Notes under the pieces: model-generated | What the model was told of the DNA's origin: nothing | What the model saw: the letters and a program-made list of their open reading frames with translations, nothing else | Database searches by the model: none | Translations under genes and position numbers: made by a program | In this document: in pieces, positions 34,373 through 43,283 of the stretch | Position numbering within the stretch: position 1 is the first letter of the stretch | Layout: each line of letters opens with the position of its first letter | Assembly: GCA_963783445.1 (NCBI GenBank) | Contig: CAWANP010000019.1 | Coordinates: forward strand, 434,001 to 498,000 | DNA from: CAWANP01 sp963783445 | GTDB lineage: Bacteria; Chloroflexota; Anaerolineae; JAAYZQ01 | Length of the DNA: 64,000 nucleotides | Reading direction: 5' to 3'

Positions 34373-34401
34373 ATTCTAGCCTAGATGCAGTGCTGTGTCA
34401 A
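34373..34401 (-). promoter_or_regulatory. Promoter of the SDR-MFS-flavoprotein operon
   Basis: Minus-strand TTGACA (34401-34396), 17 bases, TAGAAT (34378-34373). It lies just beyond the mutM stop and about 65 bases ahead of the SDR start. Confidence 0.65.
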
Positions 34402-34430
34402 ACCGTCATCGAGATCCCCGGTGAGATCTG

Positions 34431-35240
34431 TCACAGTGTCTCCAATCGCTGGCAATTGGGACAGATGTGGCTGCTGGTGCTGCCGGTCTTGATCTTTTCC
34501 ACCAGTGTGCCGCAGGTGGGACAGGGCTCGCCCTCGCGGTAGGCGACCAGGAAGTAGCTGCGGTCCCAGCGGCCCTTGCCGCCGTACAGGTTCTGCTCCC
34601 AGGCGGTGCCGCCCAGGTCGATGCTCTCCTGCAGCGTCTCCCTGGTTGCTTGCCACAGCGCGTCGATCTCGTCGCCGGTTAGCGTGTTGATTGTGCTGAG
34701 GGGGTGGATGCCTGCCTTGAAGAGCGGGTCCTGGCCGTAGACGTTGCCGATGCCGGCCACGCGCTTCTGGTTGAGCAGGAAGGCCTTGATGCCGCCGCGA
34801 CGCCCCCGCAGCAGCAGGCGAAAGTCGTCCAGTGACAGGGTCATGAAATCTGGCCCCAGCGAGGACACCATGGGGTGGTCGGCGATATTCTCGACATAAT
34901 GCGCGTAGCCAAACCACCAGAAGTTGATGGCCAGGCATTCACCGTCAACGAAATCCAGGATGAGACGGTACTTTTCTGGCAGGCGAGCCCGGCCGGTCAA
35001 CAGGATCTCGCCGCCCATACCCAGGCCGAGCAGCAGCCAGCCTGCAGTTGTGTCGAGTTGCAGCCACTTGCCGTGGGACGTTATGCTGCGGATCCGGGCA
35101 CCGGTCAGCGCCGCCTGAAATTCCTCGACCGGTAGGTTGAGGCATTTGGGCTGCAGGACCTCAACGCCGCTGAAGGTTCGGCCGGCAAGCTCCTGCTGCA
35201 TGTCGCGAGCGAAAACGGCGATCTCGGGCAGCTCAGGCAT
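34431..35240 (-). CDS. mutM: Formamidopyrimidine-DNA glycosylase (Fpg/Nei family)
   Basis: A 269-residue base-excision repair glycosylase/AP lyase. After the initiator Met the catalytic PELPE is intact (Pro1, Glu2), as is the DNA-backbone lysine in SHGKWL, the helix-two-turn-helix GIGNVYGQDPLFKAGIHP, and the zinc finger with CPTCG and CPNC. One change is notable: the RRFG loop that fills the gap left by the flipped base reads WWFG. The enzyme excises oxidised purines such as 8-oxoguanine. Its start overlaps the saccharopine-dehydrogenase-like gene by eight bases. Confidence 0.88.
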   Translation of the reverse strand: MPELPEIAVFARDMQQELAGRTFSGVEVLQPKCLNLPVEEFQAALTGARIRSITSHGKWLQLDTTAGWLLLGLGMGGEILLTGRARLPEKYRLILDFVDGECLAINFWWFGYAHYVENIADHPMVSSLGPDFMTLSLDDFRLLLRGRRGGIKAFLLNQKRVAGIGNVYGQDPLFKAGIHPLSTINTLTGDEIDALWQATRETLQESIDLGGTAWEQNLYGGKGRWDRSYFLVAYREGEPCPTCGTLVEKIKTGSTSSHICPNCQRLETL

Positions 35241-36429
35241 GGCCTTCCGCCTCTCTCTCTCCTGCTCTCAGGACTTTCTCCGTAAAGACAAAGCCGCGGC
35301 GCCTTGCCTGGGCCAGGAAGGGCAGGGGCGGCACCGCCAGTTCGAGCCTGATGGCGCCCCGGGGCGTCTCGCCGCGGGCCATCAGTTGGGCGACGATGGC
35401 TGCGGGGAAGGCTGTGGTGCGTTCCATGGCGGTGAAGCCGGTCGCCTCGTCGTAAAAGTCCATGAACTCGATGACCGCCTCCGTCGCCCTGCCCTGGGCC
35501 TTTCCCCGGCAGCCAACCCGCAGGACGACGACGTCCCGGCTGCCCGCGGCCCGAAGCTTGGGTTCCAGCAGGGTATGGTACAGATCTTGGGGGACGACGG
35601 ACTGGCCCCTGACCTCCACCGGCTCCGAGCGGAACAGGCCCAGTTCGCGGAAGGCGCCAAACATGGCCGCGTGACCGGGGTAGCGTACCGTCTTTTCCTG
35701 AAAGATCTCCAGATGGCCCTCGTAGGTCCAGGGACAGGTCGAGGCGCCGGCGGTGGTGATGAATGCCTCACAACGCCCAAGTGGCTCAGGGAACGCGACG
35801 GCCTCCACCTCGGCAAAGGGCGGCAGCTTGATGCGCCGGCCGTCGCGCAGGATGGTGGCTGCCCCGTCGTATTCCATGGTCAGCCCAGCGACGGGGAAAT
35901 AGAGGCCATACTGGAAGGGCGGCTGCGGGTCCTGGGGCAGGCCGCCGACCCAGATCCGTACCTCGCGGGGCTGGTCCATCTGAGCCATGGCATGGACTGC
36001 CAGGGTGTTGCCCATGCCCGGCAGTAGCCCGCAGTCGGGGATGATGGAGACGCCCGCCTCGCGGGCCTCGTCTTCCAGGGCGAGCTGCTGCCAGACGTAT
36101 TCGATCTCGCCGCCCAGGTCGCAGAGGTGGGTACGGGCGGCAATGGCCGCGCGGCTGGCGCCCACGTTGAGGTAGGGGGGGACGGTGCTCAGGGCTGAGT
36201 CGGCGCCGGACAGCAGAGCCGCCAAGGCTGTCTCGTCGGCTGCATCCACCTGCCTGGCGGTGACGACGGTGCTGCCCAACAACTCGTTGACCTTCTGCGC
36301 GCCGGCCTGAGCCAGGGCGAGATCCAGGTCGGCCAATACCACGGCCTCGGCATCGCCGTGGAGAACCATGTCGTAGGCGGCGGCCACTCCCTGCCGCCCG
36401 GCTCCCAGAACTACATAGCGAACTGTCAT
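35233..36429 (-). CDS. Saccharopine dehydrogenase-like / lysine dehydrogenase-type oxidoreductase
   Basis: A 398-residue protein of the saccharopine dehydrogenase superfamily. The N-terminal Rossmann motif is VVLGAGRQGVAAAYD, followed by LADLDL and the STVPPYLNVG segment near residue 82; CDLGGEIEYV and PDCGLLPGMGN near residues 112-140 are typical of bacterial lysine 6-dehydrogenase and related enzymes. It likely deaminates an amino acid or reduces an imine using NAD(P). ATG 36429 is used. It overlaps mutM by eight bases, an unusual pairing with a DNA repair gene. Substrate is uncertain. Confidence 0.78.
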   Translation of the reverse strand: MTVRYVVLGAGRQGVAAAYDMVLHGDAEAVVLADLDLALAQAGAQKVNELLGSTVVTARQVDAADETALAALLSGADSALSTVPPYLNVGASRAAIAARTHLCDLGGEIEYVWQQLALEDEAREAGVSIIPDCGLLPGMGNTLAVHAMAQMDQPREVRIWVGGLPQDPQPPFQYGLYFPVAGLTMEYDGAATILRDGRRIKLPPFAEVEAVAFPEPLGRCEAFITTAGASTCPWTYEGHLEIFQEKTVRYPGHAAMFGAFRELGLFRSEPVEVRGQSVVPQDLYHTLLEPKLRAAGSRDVVVLRVGCRGKAQGRATEAVIEFMDFYDEATGFTAMERTTAFPAAIVAQLMARGETPRGAIRLELAVPPLPFLAQARRRGFVFTEKVLRAGEREAEGHA

Positions 36430-36520
36430 CGATTTGCCTCCCTTGACACGTTTGAGCGATTCTCAACCAAAGCGCCGCAAAAGCGCCGACTACGGACTGG
36501 CAGGAGCCAGGTCAGGTCCC

Positions 36521-36689
36521 GTTCGTAGTGCGCGTTTCAACGCGCTAGCTGGGCCGCAAGTCGAGCTTCTACCCAGAACGGCGCTGAAGCATGTCCTGAG
36601 CGAAGCCGAAGGACGCCGACTACGAACGGTTCTCGCCTCCGGGTAGTGCTCGGGGAATTGATTACGGTAGAGAAGCGCGCACTACAAAC
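36521..36689. repeat. Inverted-repeat intergenic element, family B
   Basis: Arms GTTCGTAGTGCGCGTTT (36521-36537) and AAGCGCGCACTACAAAC (36673-36689) are inverse complements at most positions. Inside lie a GCGCGTT/AACGCGC palindrome (36530-36545), a GTCCT/AGGAC hairpin (36593-36614) and a second copy of CGCCGACTACG (36484 region and 36614 region). The right arm forms the last codons of the phosphatase gene. Confidence 0.55.
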
Positions 36690-37302
36690 AAGGCCCGGCC
36701 GGTTCTGCCCACTTGGTGCAGACCAATCCTTTACTCCTCGCCTCGGCGACCACGTGCCCGGTACAGTCGATGGGGTGTGTGGCGGCAAAGTCCAGATCGA
36801 CGTTCAGTAGGACCAGGGGCAGCATGCAGCGGTAGGTGCCGCCGTGCCCAACGAGGGAAATGCGCTCCGGCTTTCCCTTGTACTGGACGACGAGCTGCTC
36901 GACAAAGGGCACAAAGCGCGCCTTGATGTCGAGGTAGCTCTCGCCGCCCTCGATGCGGCGCTCCCACCTGCCATGCTCTTTCCAATCACGCCACAGCGCA
37001 TGGTAGAGATCCCAATTGGCGGCGTCAGACTTGCCCTCGATGATGCCGCAGTCATACTCGCGGAGCGCAGCCGCGATCACATAGGGCAGGTCCAGGACGC
37101 CGGCCAGGATCTCTGTCGTTTGTACCGCCCGCAGCAAGGGGCTGGTGTAGAGCCGGGTGATGCCCCTGCGCCTGAGTTTTTCGGCCAGTACGGCCGCCTG
37201 TTGCTGCCCCCTGACGGTCAGGCCATGAACGCTTCCCCGGTTGGAGACGATGTTCAGAAGGTTCGCCTCGCTCTCGCCGTGGCGTACAAAGTAGAACTCC
37301 AT
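36682..37302 (-). CDS. Histidine phosphatase family protein
   Basis: A 206-residue member of the phosphoglycerate-mutase-like histidine phosphatases. The phosphohistidine motif is YFVRHGESEAN at the N-terminus, TSPLLRAVQTTEIL near residue 54 supplies the second Arg, and the C-terminal catalytic His is in LVGHGGTYRC near 155. Such enzymes dephosphorylate sugar phosphates, nucleotide derivatives or cobalamin precursors. ATG 37302 lies 14 bases after the FAD-oxidoreductase stop, in one operon with it and the PLP decarboxylase. The final four or five codons come from an intergenic repeat arm, so the C-terminus may differ from homologues. Confidence 0.82.
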   Translation of the reverse strand: MEFYFVRHGESEANLLNIVSNRGSVHGLTVRGQQQAAVLAEKLRRRGITRLYTSPLLRAVQTTEILAGVLDLPYVIAAALREYDCGIIEGKSDAANWDLYHALWRDWKEHGRWERRIEGGESYLDIKARFVPFVEQLVVQYKGKPERISLVGHGGTYRCMLPLVLLNVDLDFAATHPIDCTGHVVAEARSKGLVCTKWAEPAGPCL

Positions 37303-37316
37303 GATAGGGCTGCGCG

Positions 37317-38702
37317 CTACGACTCTGGGCCATCCACGATCGCACCCTGCGCGCGCAGGCTTTCGCGTAGGGCCGTGACATCTACATCGCGCATGGCCAC
37401 GCCACTGTTGACGGCCATGGCGGCCGCGGTCCCCGCCCCCTGGCCCATGGCGAAAACACAGGGCATGATGCGGTAGGGTCCCAATACGTCCCATTCGGCC
37501 GAGACCGCACGCCCAGGGGCCAGCAGGTTGTCAATGCCCTGGGGCACAATGCAGCGGTAGGGGACGGCGGCATAGGGCAGCGCGATCTCGACTTGGTGCA
37601 GCATCCGCTGTTCGGCCGAGCCAGGGGCCGCCATGTCCCAGTGGTAGCCGGTGAGGGCGATCGTATCCGCAAAATCCTTCCCGTCGCGTACGTCGCTCAC
37701 CGTTACTTTGTATTCGCCCACGATGCGCCGTGTGGTACGCACCCCAAACACCGGCGCCGTCTGGGTGAGCCGCGCGTTGGCAAAGCCCGGGAAGTGCTGG
37801 CGCAGGATATCGAGCAGCGTCTTGACTGCCTTGCGCCCCTCGGTCATGCCCATCGTGAGCGTGTCGGCGTCCGTGCCATCGAAGCCTTGCTTGTGCGTGG
37901 TAGGGCTGACCTTGACATAGTACTGCTCGGGATTGGGCAGTTCAAAAGCAATAAAGATGGGCTCGCTGAAGGGCCATTCATCCTTTTCGCGCAACGTGCC
38001 GATCAATTCACGAAAGCGGTAGTCGCCAGCCCTGCAATAGTCGCCAAAGGCTTGGGCATCCACTCCTTCCAGCAGAAAGGAAATCGAGCCGGGTGTCATC
38101 CAGCCCCGGTGTCCCTCCTCTTCCAGTCCGATGAGCATGGGGCAGCCCGCCCGGTAGGCGACGTCGGCATCGCCTGTCGCGTCAATGAAGGCCTGGGCCC
38201 GGATGAATTCGATACCGTTCTTGGAGGCGACAAACATGCCTTGAATGCGCCCGTCCTCGGCCTTTGGATACAGGGCGTTGGTGAAATAGCGCAGGCGCAC
38301 GCCGGCTTGCAGCACCATCTGGTCAAACAAGCGCTTGGCTGCTTCGAACTCAAAGGGCACGGTGGCCCGATGCCAGGGGGCATAACCACTGTAGGCCGAA
38401 CCGCCGTCACGGTCGTTGGTGGCTGGTTTGGCAGCGCCCTGGGCGACCAACTCGTCGACAATCTCCTTGAAAATGCCCTCAACGACGGGGTAGCGGCCGT
38501 CGCGAGAATAGCTGCCGAACCAGGTTCCGATCAGGCCACTGGTTGCCACTCCACCCAGGCAACCTTGCTGCTCGACAATCATGGTGCTTGCGCCCTGGCG
38601 AGCTGCCGCCAGCGCAGCGCCAATGCCGGCGGGACCACCGCCGCAGACGAGCACGTCGACGTCGGCTATGATAGGGGCATCCAGTGTGAGGCGTTCAGAC
38701 AT
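37317..38702 (-). CDS. FAD-dependent oxidoreductase (FAD_oxidored family)
   Basis: A 461-residue flavoprotein. The FAD motif VLVCGGGPAGIGAALAAA starts at residue 17, with VEQQGCLGGVATSG following, and IDATGDADVAYRAG near residue 165 closes the FAD site; LLAPGRAVSAEW and MPCVFAMGQGAGTAAAMAV near the C-terminus are typical of this group, which often occurs in bacterial polysaccharide and secondary-metabolite loci. ATG 38702 shares its first bases with the stop of the decarboxylase upstream, so they are coupled. The reaction is not known; a role in oxidising an amine or sugar product is possible. Confidence 0.8.
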   Translation of the reverse strand: MSERLTLDAPIIADVDVLVCGGGPAGIGAALAAARQGASTMIVEQQGCLGGVATSGLIGTWFGSYSRDGRYPVVEGIFKEIVDELVAQGAAKPATNDRDGGSAYSGYAPWHRATVPFEFEAAKRLFDQMVLQAGVRLRYFTNALYPKAEDGRIQGMFVASKNGIEFIRAQAFIDATGDADVAYRAGCPMLIGLEEEGHRGWMTPGSISFLLEGVDAQAFGDYCRAGDYRFRELIGTLREKDEWPFSEPIFIAFELPNPEQYYVKVSPTTHKQGFDGTDADTLTMGMTEGRKAVKTLLDILRQHFPGFANARLTQTAPVFGVRTTRRIVGEYKVTVSDVRDGKDFADTIALTGYHWDMAAPGSAEQRMLHQVEIALPYAAVPYRCIVPQGIDNLLAPGRAVSAEWDVLGPYRIMPCVFAMGQGAGTAAAMAVNSGVAMRDVDVTALRESLRAQGAIVDGPES

Positions 38703-40155
38703 CAGTCCAGTCCTCCGTTGTTTGTATGGTTACTTGGGTTCGACTCCAGCTCCGATGCGACCTGCTGGATGCGCTGCCACGCGTTCCGCACGTGGCGTGC
38801 CTCGGTGTCGGTCTGGCCGATGCTGAATCGTAGTGTGTAGGCTCCGTCGAGCTTGGTGTGTGTCATGTACAAGTCTCCGCTGCGATTGATCTGCTCCAGC
38901 AGCCGTTTATTGAAAGCGTCGCCGGCCACATGCCGGAAGCAGACCAGGTTCAGCGGGGCCGGAACCGCCAGCTCGAACTGCCCGTGCTGATCCACCCACA
39001 ATGCAAATTCCTGGGCCAGCTCGACGTGGCGCCGGACGTGATAACGCAAGCCCTCCACACCGTAGTGGCGGATGACAAACCACAGCTTGAGGGCCCGGAA
39101 CCGCCGGCTCAGGGGGATCTGCCAGTCCCGATAGTCAATGACGGCGCCTGATTCTGTCGCCTGGTTGCGCAGATACTCGGGCAGGATGCTCAGTGCCTGG
39201 ATCAGGGGCGCCCGATCGGCGACGTAGAAGCAGTCGCAGTCCAGGTTGGTGAACATCCACTTGTGAGGGTTGAAGCAATAGCTATCGGCCAGCTCGACAC
39301 CATCCTGGAAATGGCGGAACTCGGGGCAAAGGGCGGCTGTGCCCGACATGGCAGCATCCACGTGCAGCCAGAGTCCCTCGTCGCGGCAGATGCGGCCGAT
39401 CTCGGGCACGGGGTCCATGGCATTGGAGGAGGTGGTGCCGACGGTGGCGCAGACAAAGAAGGGTACGAGCCCCGACTGGCGGTCGCGCTCGATCTGGCGG
39501 GCCAGAGCGTCCGGGCGCATGGCAAAAGCGCTCATCGACCTCGATCTGGCGCAGGTTCGCGCGGCCGATGCCGGCGATCATGACCCCCTTCTCCAGCGAG
39601 GAGTGGGTCTGGCTGGAGGCGTAGGCCACCAGGCGCCCATCGCCTCCGCGCTCGTTGCCCAGACCGCCTGTGGCCTGCTCGCGGGCGGCGAGCAAGGCGC
39701 ATAGGGCGGCCGCTGAGGCTGAGTCCTGGATAACACCGCCTCCGGGCCCATCGGACTTGAACTTTGCCGGGAGTCCCAGCATGCCGGCGACCCAGTCCAG
39801 GACGTGGGTCTCCAGCTCGGTGCAGGCCGGGCTGGTGGCCCAGAGCATGCCCACGACACCCAGGCCCGCCGACAGTAGCTCCCCCAGCATGGCTGGACCG
39901 GAGGCGTTGGCGGGAAACAGGGCGAAAAAGTTGGGCGACTGCCAGTGGGTGATGCCGGGCAGGATCAAGTCCTGCACGTCGCGCAGCATGGCCTCGAAAG
40001 CTTCACCCTGCTGCAGGTGGATCGGGGGGTAGCGCGGCACGGATCTGCCCGGGCTTGACCTGGGATAGTACGGGATAGGATTCGATCTGCTCATAGTAGT
40101 CGGCGATCCAGTCCACGGCTGCGCGGCCGGCCTCCCGGAACTCGTCCGGGGTCAT
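38702..40155 (-). CDS. PLP-dependent aromatic amino acid decarboxylase family (two frameshifts)
   Basis: A group II decarboxylase of about 484 residues (tyrosine/tryptophan/DOPA decarboxylase type). It begins MTPDEF and REAGRAAVDWIADYYEQI, has THWQSPNFFALFPAN near residue 75, the DSASAAALCALLAAR segment, HVDAAMSGTAALCPEF and the PLP lysine in FNPHKWMFTNLDCDCF. Single-base breaks lie in a G-run at 40024-40029 and near 39533. ATG 40155 matches the family start; a GTG at 40181 is an alternative. It would convert an aromatic amino acid to its amine. The promoter is at 40233-40261. Confidence 0.82.
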
Positions 40156-40232
40156 ATGGTAGCTCTTGTTTGCGGGCACTTCACCACCCTCTCTCCAGAA
40201 TTGTCTGTCCCAAGACCAATGTGTCAGGGCGC

Positions 40233-40261
40233 AGTATAGGTCAAGCCAGGCTGCAGGTCAA
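40233..40261 (-). promoter_or_regulatory. Promoter of the decarboxylase operon
   Basis: Minus-strand TTGACC (40261-40256), 17-base spacer, TATACT (40238-40233), placed between the ornithine-cyclodeaminase-like stop and the decarboxylase start. Confidence 0.6.
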
Positions 40262-40278
40262 AGGGGCGGTTGGCAGTT

Positions 40279-41286
40279 TCAGCAGATCCTGTGGCGCTTG
40301 CCGCCCAATTCGAAGGCGGCGCCCAGCCCTTGCGCCAGTGCTGCCTGGTAGACGTGGTGCGCGGAAGCCAGATCTTGTACAGCCAAGCCCAATGACTTGA
40401 AGAGCGTGATCTCTTGCGGGGATTCCCGCCCAGGGTTCTGGCCCAGGAGGATCTCGCCGATCTCGCCCTGGATGTGCTCCTCAGCGATGGCGCCCTCCCG
40501 CAAAGGCATCAAAAAGTCACCGGCCTCGTTGATGGTCGACTCGCGGCGGTCGACAAAGAGCCGCGACCGGACCACGGCGCTGGAGTCAAGCTCGCGGGTG
40601 AAGGGAACGCTGGAGCCGACGGCATTGATGTGCATGCCTGAGCTGAGCCAGTCGCCCAGCAGCACGGGGGTGGGGGCCGCCGTCGTGGTGCAGACAATGT
40701 CCGCGCCCTGGACCGCATCCCGGGCGGTGGGCACAGCTTCGATGGGGATCGCATGCTGTTCGGACGCCAGGCTAGCAAAACGATGGGCGTGACCTGGCGT
40801 CCGGCTCCAGACGCGCACGCGCTGGATGGGCCGGGCCAACAGCATCGCCTCCAGATGGGAAGCCGCCTGTGTCCCGGAGCCCAGAATCGCCAGGTTCTCC
40901 GCGTCCTCCCGGGCCAGGAGCCGGGTGGCTACGCCGCTGGCGGCTGCGGTGCGGATAGCCGTGATAGCACTGGCATCGACGATGGCCTGCAGTTCGCCGT
41001 GCTCTGTTCCAAAGAGCAGCACTGCCCCCTGATGGGAGTCGTAGGCCGTGCCCTCGTTGCCATGAAAGACGGTAATGGCCTTCAGCCCCGTCGTACCGAG
41101 AGAACCCAGGTAGGCGGGCATGGTGACCTGGACGCCCAGGTTATCAGGAAGGGGCATGACGTGGCGCAGGGGATTGATGGCGCTGCCAGCGGACAGGGCC
41201 TTGAAGGCACCTGCCACCACCTCCATAGCCGCCTCCATGGGCAGTAGTTGCCGTACCAGATCTCCGTTGATGAGGAGCGGTGCCAT
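40279..41286 (-). CDS. Ornithine cyclodeaminase / mu-crystallin family protein
   Basis: A 335-residue NAD(P)-dependent enzyme. The substrate-binding half opens with LLINGDLVRQLLPMEAAMEV; the nucleotide-binding motif is LAILGSGTQAASHLEAM near residue 128, and TAIRTAAASGVATRLLAR precedes it, both typical. The catalytic-Asp region is seen as FVDRRESTINEAGDF near residue 250. Members convert ornithine to proline with ammonia release, or act as ketimine reductases or opine-type dehydrogenases. ATG 41286 lies 20 bases after the PhzF gene's stop. With the arginase-like gene at 43284 it could form arginine to ornithine to proline, but specificity is inferred. Confidence 0.83.
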   Translation of the reverse strand: MAPLLINGDLVRQLLPMEAAMEVVAGAFKALSAGSAINPLRHVMPLPDNLGVQVTMPAYLGSLGTTGLKAITVFHGNEGTAYDSHQGAVLLFGTEHGELQAIVDASAITAIRTAAASGVATRLLAREDAENLAILGSGTQAASHLEAMLLARPIQRVRVWSRTPGHAHRFASLASEQHAIPIEAVPTARDAVQGADIVCTTTAAPTPVLLGDWLSSGMHINAVGSSVPFTRELDSSAVVRSRLFVDRRESTINEAGDFLMPLREGAIAEEHIQGEIGEILLGQNPGRESPQEITLFKSLGLAVQDLASAHHVYQAALAQGLGAAFELGGKRHRIC

Positions 41287-41306
41287 ATCAGACCTCCGAC
41301 TTCGCT

Positions 41307-42101
41307 TCAGCCGGCCAGCAGTTCGGCGCGCAGGACGGTGACCGCCTGGCCGCCCAGGATTACGCGCTCGCCGGCCAGACGGATATGGACGGTGCCGCCC
41401 CGGGCTGATGCCTGGTGGGCCACCATCTCCTGCCTGCCCAGGCGCTGGCCCCAATAGGGGCCGAGGCAGTTGTGGGCCGAGCCGGTGACCGGGTCCTCGT
41501 CGATGCCCGCGCCGGGCGCAAAATAGCGGGACACAAAGTGGAAATCTCCAGGCTCTGCCCGGCTGGTGACCATCACGCCCCTGACGCCAAGCTCCTTGAG
41601 CAAGCCAAAATCGGGCTGAAGCCCACGGACCGTCGTTTCCGACTCGACCTCGACCAGGTAGTCAAAGATGTTCTGGCCAATGTAGAGGGGCGTGACGTTC
41701 AGCGCCTGGACCAGGGTCGGCGGCGCCTCGGCGGGCTTGGGGGGCGTGGCGGGAAAGTCCAGCTCGATGCGCTCCGTGCCCAAGCTGGCTGTCAGGAGCC
41801 CGCTGCGGGTGTGAAACCTGGCCTGTTGTTCCGACCCCAATTCGCCCGTTTCCCACAAGATGTGGGCGCTGGCCAGCGTGGCGTGCCCGCACAGGTCCAC
41901 CTCCATGGCTGGCGTGAACCAGCGCAGGTCGTAGCCGTCGTTCCCTTTGACCAGGAAGGCGGTTTCGGACAGGTTCATTTCCATCGCTACGTTCTGCATC
42001 CACCGGTCGTCGCGTTGCTCGGGCAGCAGGCAGACTGCGGCCGGGTTGCCGGCGAATGGCTTGTCGGTGAAGGCGTCTACTTGATAGATTGTTTGTGTCA
42101 T
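41307..42101 (-). CDS. PhzF family isomerase-like protein
   Basis: A 264-residue PhzF/DapF-fold protein. IYQVDAFTDKPFAGNPAAV at the N-terminus, the catalytic Glu in MNLSETAF near residue 46, LRWFTPAMEVDLCGHATLA near 60 and DEDPVTGSAHN near 205 are all present, so the enzyme should be active. PhzF proteins isomerise small acids by proton shuttling; most bacterial ones have no proven substrate. ATG 42101 is used in place of the longer frame. Repeated DNA lies directly upstream (42138-42282). It probably shares a transcript with the ornithine-cyclodeaminase-like gene. Confidence 0.85.
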   Translation of the reverse strand: MTQTIYQVDAFTDKPFAGNPAAVCLLPEQRDDRWMQNVAMEMNLSETAFLVKGNDGYDLRWFTPAMEVDLCGHATLASAHILWETGELGSEQQARFHTRSGLLTASLGTERIELDFPATPPKPAEAPPTLVQALNVTPLYIGQNIFDYLVEVESETTVRGLQPDFGLLKELGVRGVMVTSRAEPGDFHFVSRYFAPGAGIDEDPVTGSAHNCLGPYWGQRLGRQEMVAHQASARGGTVHIRLAGERVILGGQAVTVLRAELLAG

Positions 42102-42137
42102 CAGGCTGTTCCTTTCTGCTGCCTTGCCTCTCAACCA

Positions 42138-42282
42138 CTCTGCGTAGACTACAGTCCACGCCTAGGCGTGGGTGTGCTGGACTGTGGTCCAGCACTAGCG
42201 GTTCTGCACGCAGCTCCCAGTCTCGCTTGATTGCTCTGCGTGGACCACAGTCCACGCCTGGGTGCGGGTGTGCTGGACTGTG
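42138..42282. repeat. Two 49-bp direct repeats with inner palindromes, family C
   Basis: Copies at 42138-42186 and 42234-42282 agree at about 44 of 49 positions. Each has outer arms ACAGTCCA and TGGACTGT; the first also has an inner CCACGCC-TA-GGCGTGG palindrome. They occupy the gap between the PhzF and SagB-type genes and would form stable hairpins. Confidence 0.65.
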
Positions 42283-42353
42283 TCCCCGAAGTGCGGGGAT
42301 CGGGTCTAGCACGAGCCAACGTCGGACCGGGCTGGAACTACGATCAGCCTAGT

Positions 42354-43115
42354 TCAGGACGGGCGGACTTTGCCCACCGGGGCGACATAAATCGTGAACT
42401 CGTCCTCGCCGTCCACGCCGAGGACGGGGTCGATCTTGTCCTGGTCGTAGGCGCCGATTGCGCAGGTGCCAGCGCCGATGGCCTCGCAGGCCAGGTACAG
42501 GTTCTGGCATAGGTGGCCCGAGTCCTGGGCGATGATCTTGGCCGACATAAAGCTGTAGCGCCACTCGGTCCGGTAGGGGATCACGGTCCAGATAAAGACG
42601 ACGGCGCTCTGCCGCAGGAACTGGCCGCGGGTAGCCTCGTGGGCCTCCTCGGTCAGGTCCTCGCCGCGCACGAGGTAGATCTTGTGCTCTACGGGAAGGT
42701 AGCGGTACAGCCCGGGCTCGAGGCCCTCCACACGGCGCACCAGCAGGTAGGTCTCGAAGGGGTGGCGGGCCCCTCCGCTGGGCACGGTGCGCAGCGTGCG
42801 GATGATCTGCCCCTCGTGCATATTGGCCTGTTCGATGCCCTGCGTGGCCCACAGCAGGAAGGACAGTTCCTCCCGGGTCAGCGCTTCCTTGGTGAAGCTT
42901 CTGTGGCTGCGGCGCCGCTTGATGGCCTGCCTCACCGACATCTGGCCCAGGCTCAGGTTGTCCGGATCAGCCAGGTCGATGAGGTCCGCGTCCTGGGGGT
43001 AGGGCTTCTGAGGCGGTGGGACCGGTACGCCAGCTCTCTGGTCGGTCTCGTCCTTGGTCCATTCTTCCCAACTCTGGGCCTTGAGGGACTTGCGGCCGGC
43101 TTCGACTGAATTCAT
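42354..43115 (-). CDS. SagB-type nitroreductase-fold oxidoreductase
   Basis: A 253-residue FMN-dependent protein of the SagB/ThcOx group. RQAIKRRRSHRSFTKEALT near residue 60 is the conserved Arg-rich FMN-binding start; PSGGARHPFETYLLV near 110 and AQDSGHLCQNLYLACEAIG near 195 are typical of SagB-type dehydrogenases, which oxidise azolines in peptide natural products. No cyclodehydratase or precursor peptide is visible here, so a metabolic role is more likely. ATG 43115 is used. A possible promoter is at 43151-43178. Neighbours are amino-acid catabolic enzymes. Confidence 0.83.
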   Translation of the reverse strand: MNSVEAGRKSLKAQSWEEWTKDETDQRAGVPVPPPQKPYPQDADLIDLADPDNLSLGQMSVRQAIKRRRSHRSFTKEALTREELSFLLWATQGIEQANMHEGQIIRTLRTVPSGGARHPFETYLLVRRVEGLEPGLYRYLPVEHKIYLVRGEDLTEEAHEATRGQFLRQSAVVFIWTVIPYRTEWRYSFMSAKIIAQDSGHLCQNLYLACEAIGAGTCAIGAYDQDKIDPVLGVDGEDEFTIYVAPVGKVRPS

Positions 43116-43150
43116 TCTACGACTCCTCTCCGTTTCATAGATATTGTGGC

Positions 43151-43178
43151 ATTATGCTGTGCCCAACACAAAGGGCAA
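43151..43178 (-). promoter_or_regulatory. Candidate promoter for the SagB-type gene
   Basis: Minus-strand TTGCCC (43178-43173), 16 bases, CATAAT (43156-43151), about 36 bases before the start codon. Weaker than the others listed. Confidence 0.35.
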
Positions 43179-43283
43179 GGTACGGCCGGTCGCATCGCGT
43201 ACCTCTGGCGCTGAGGCGCGGCCGGCCGGATGTGTCAGGCTTCAACGCCTGTCAATGGGACGATCTCTTTTCCAAAAGAAAAT

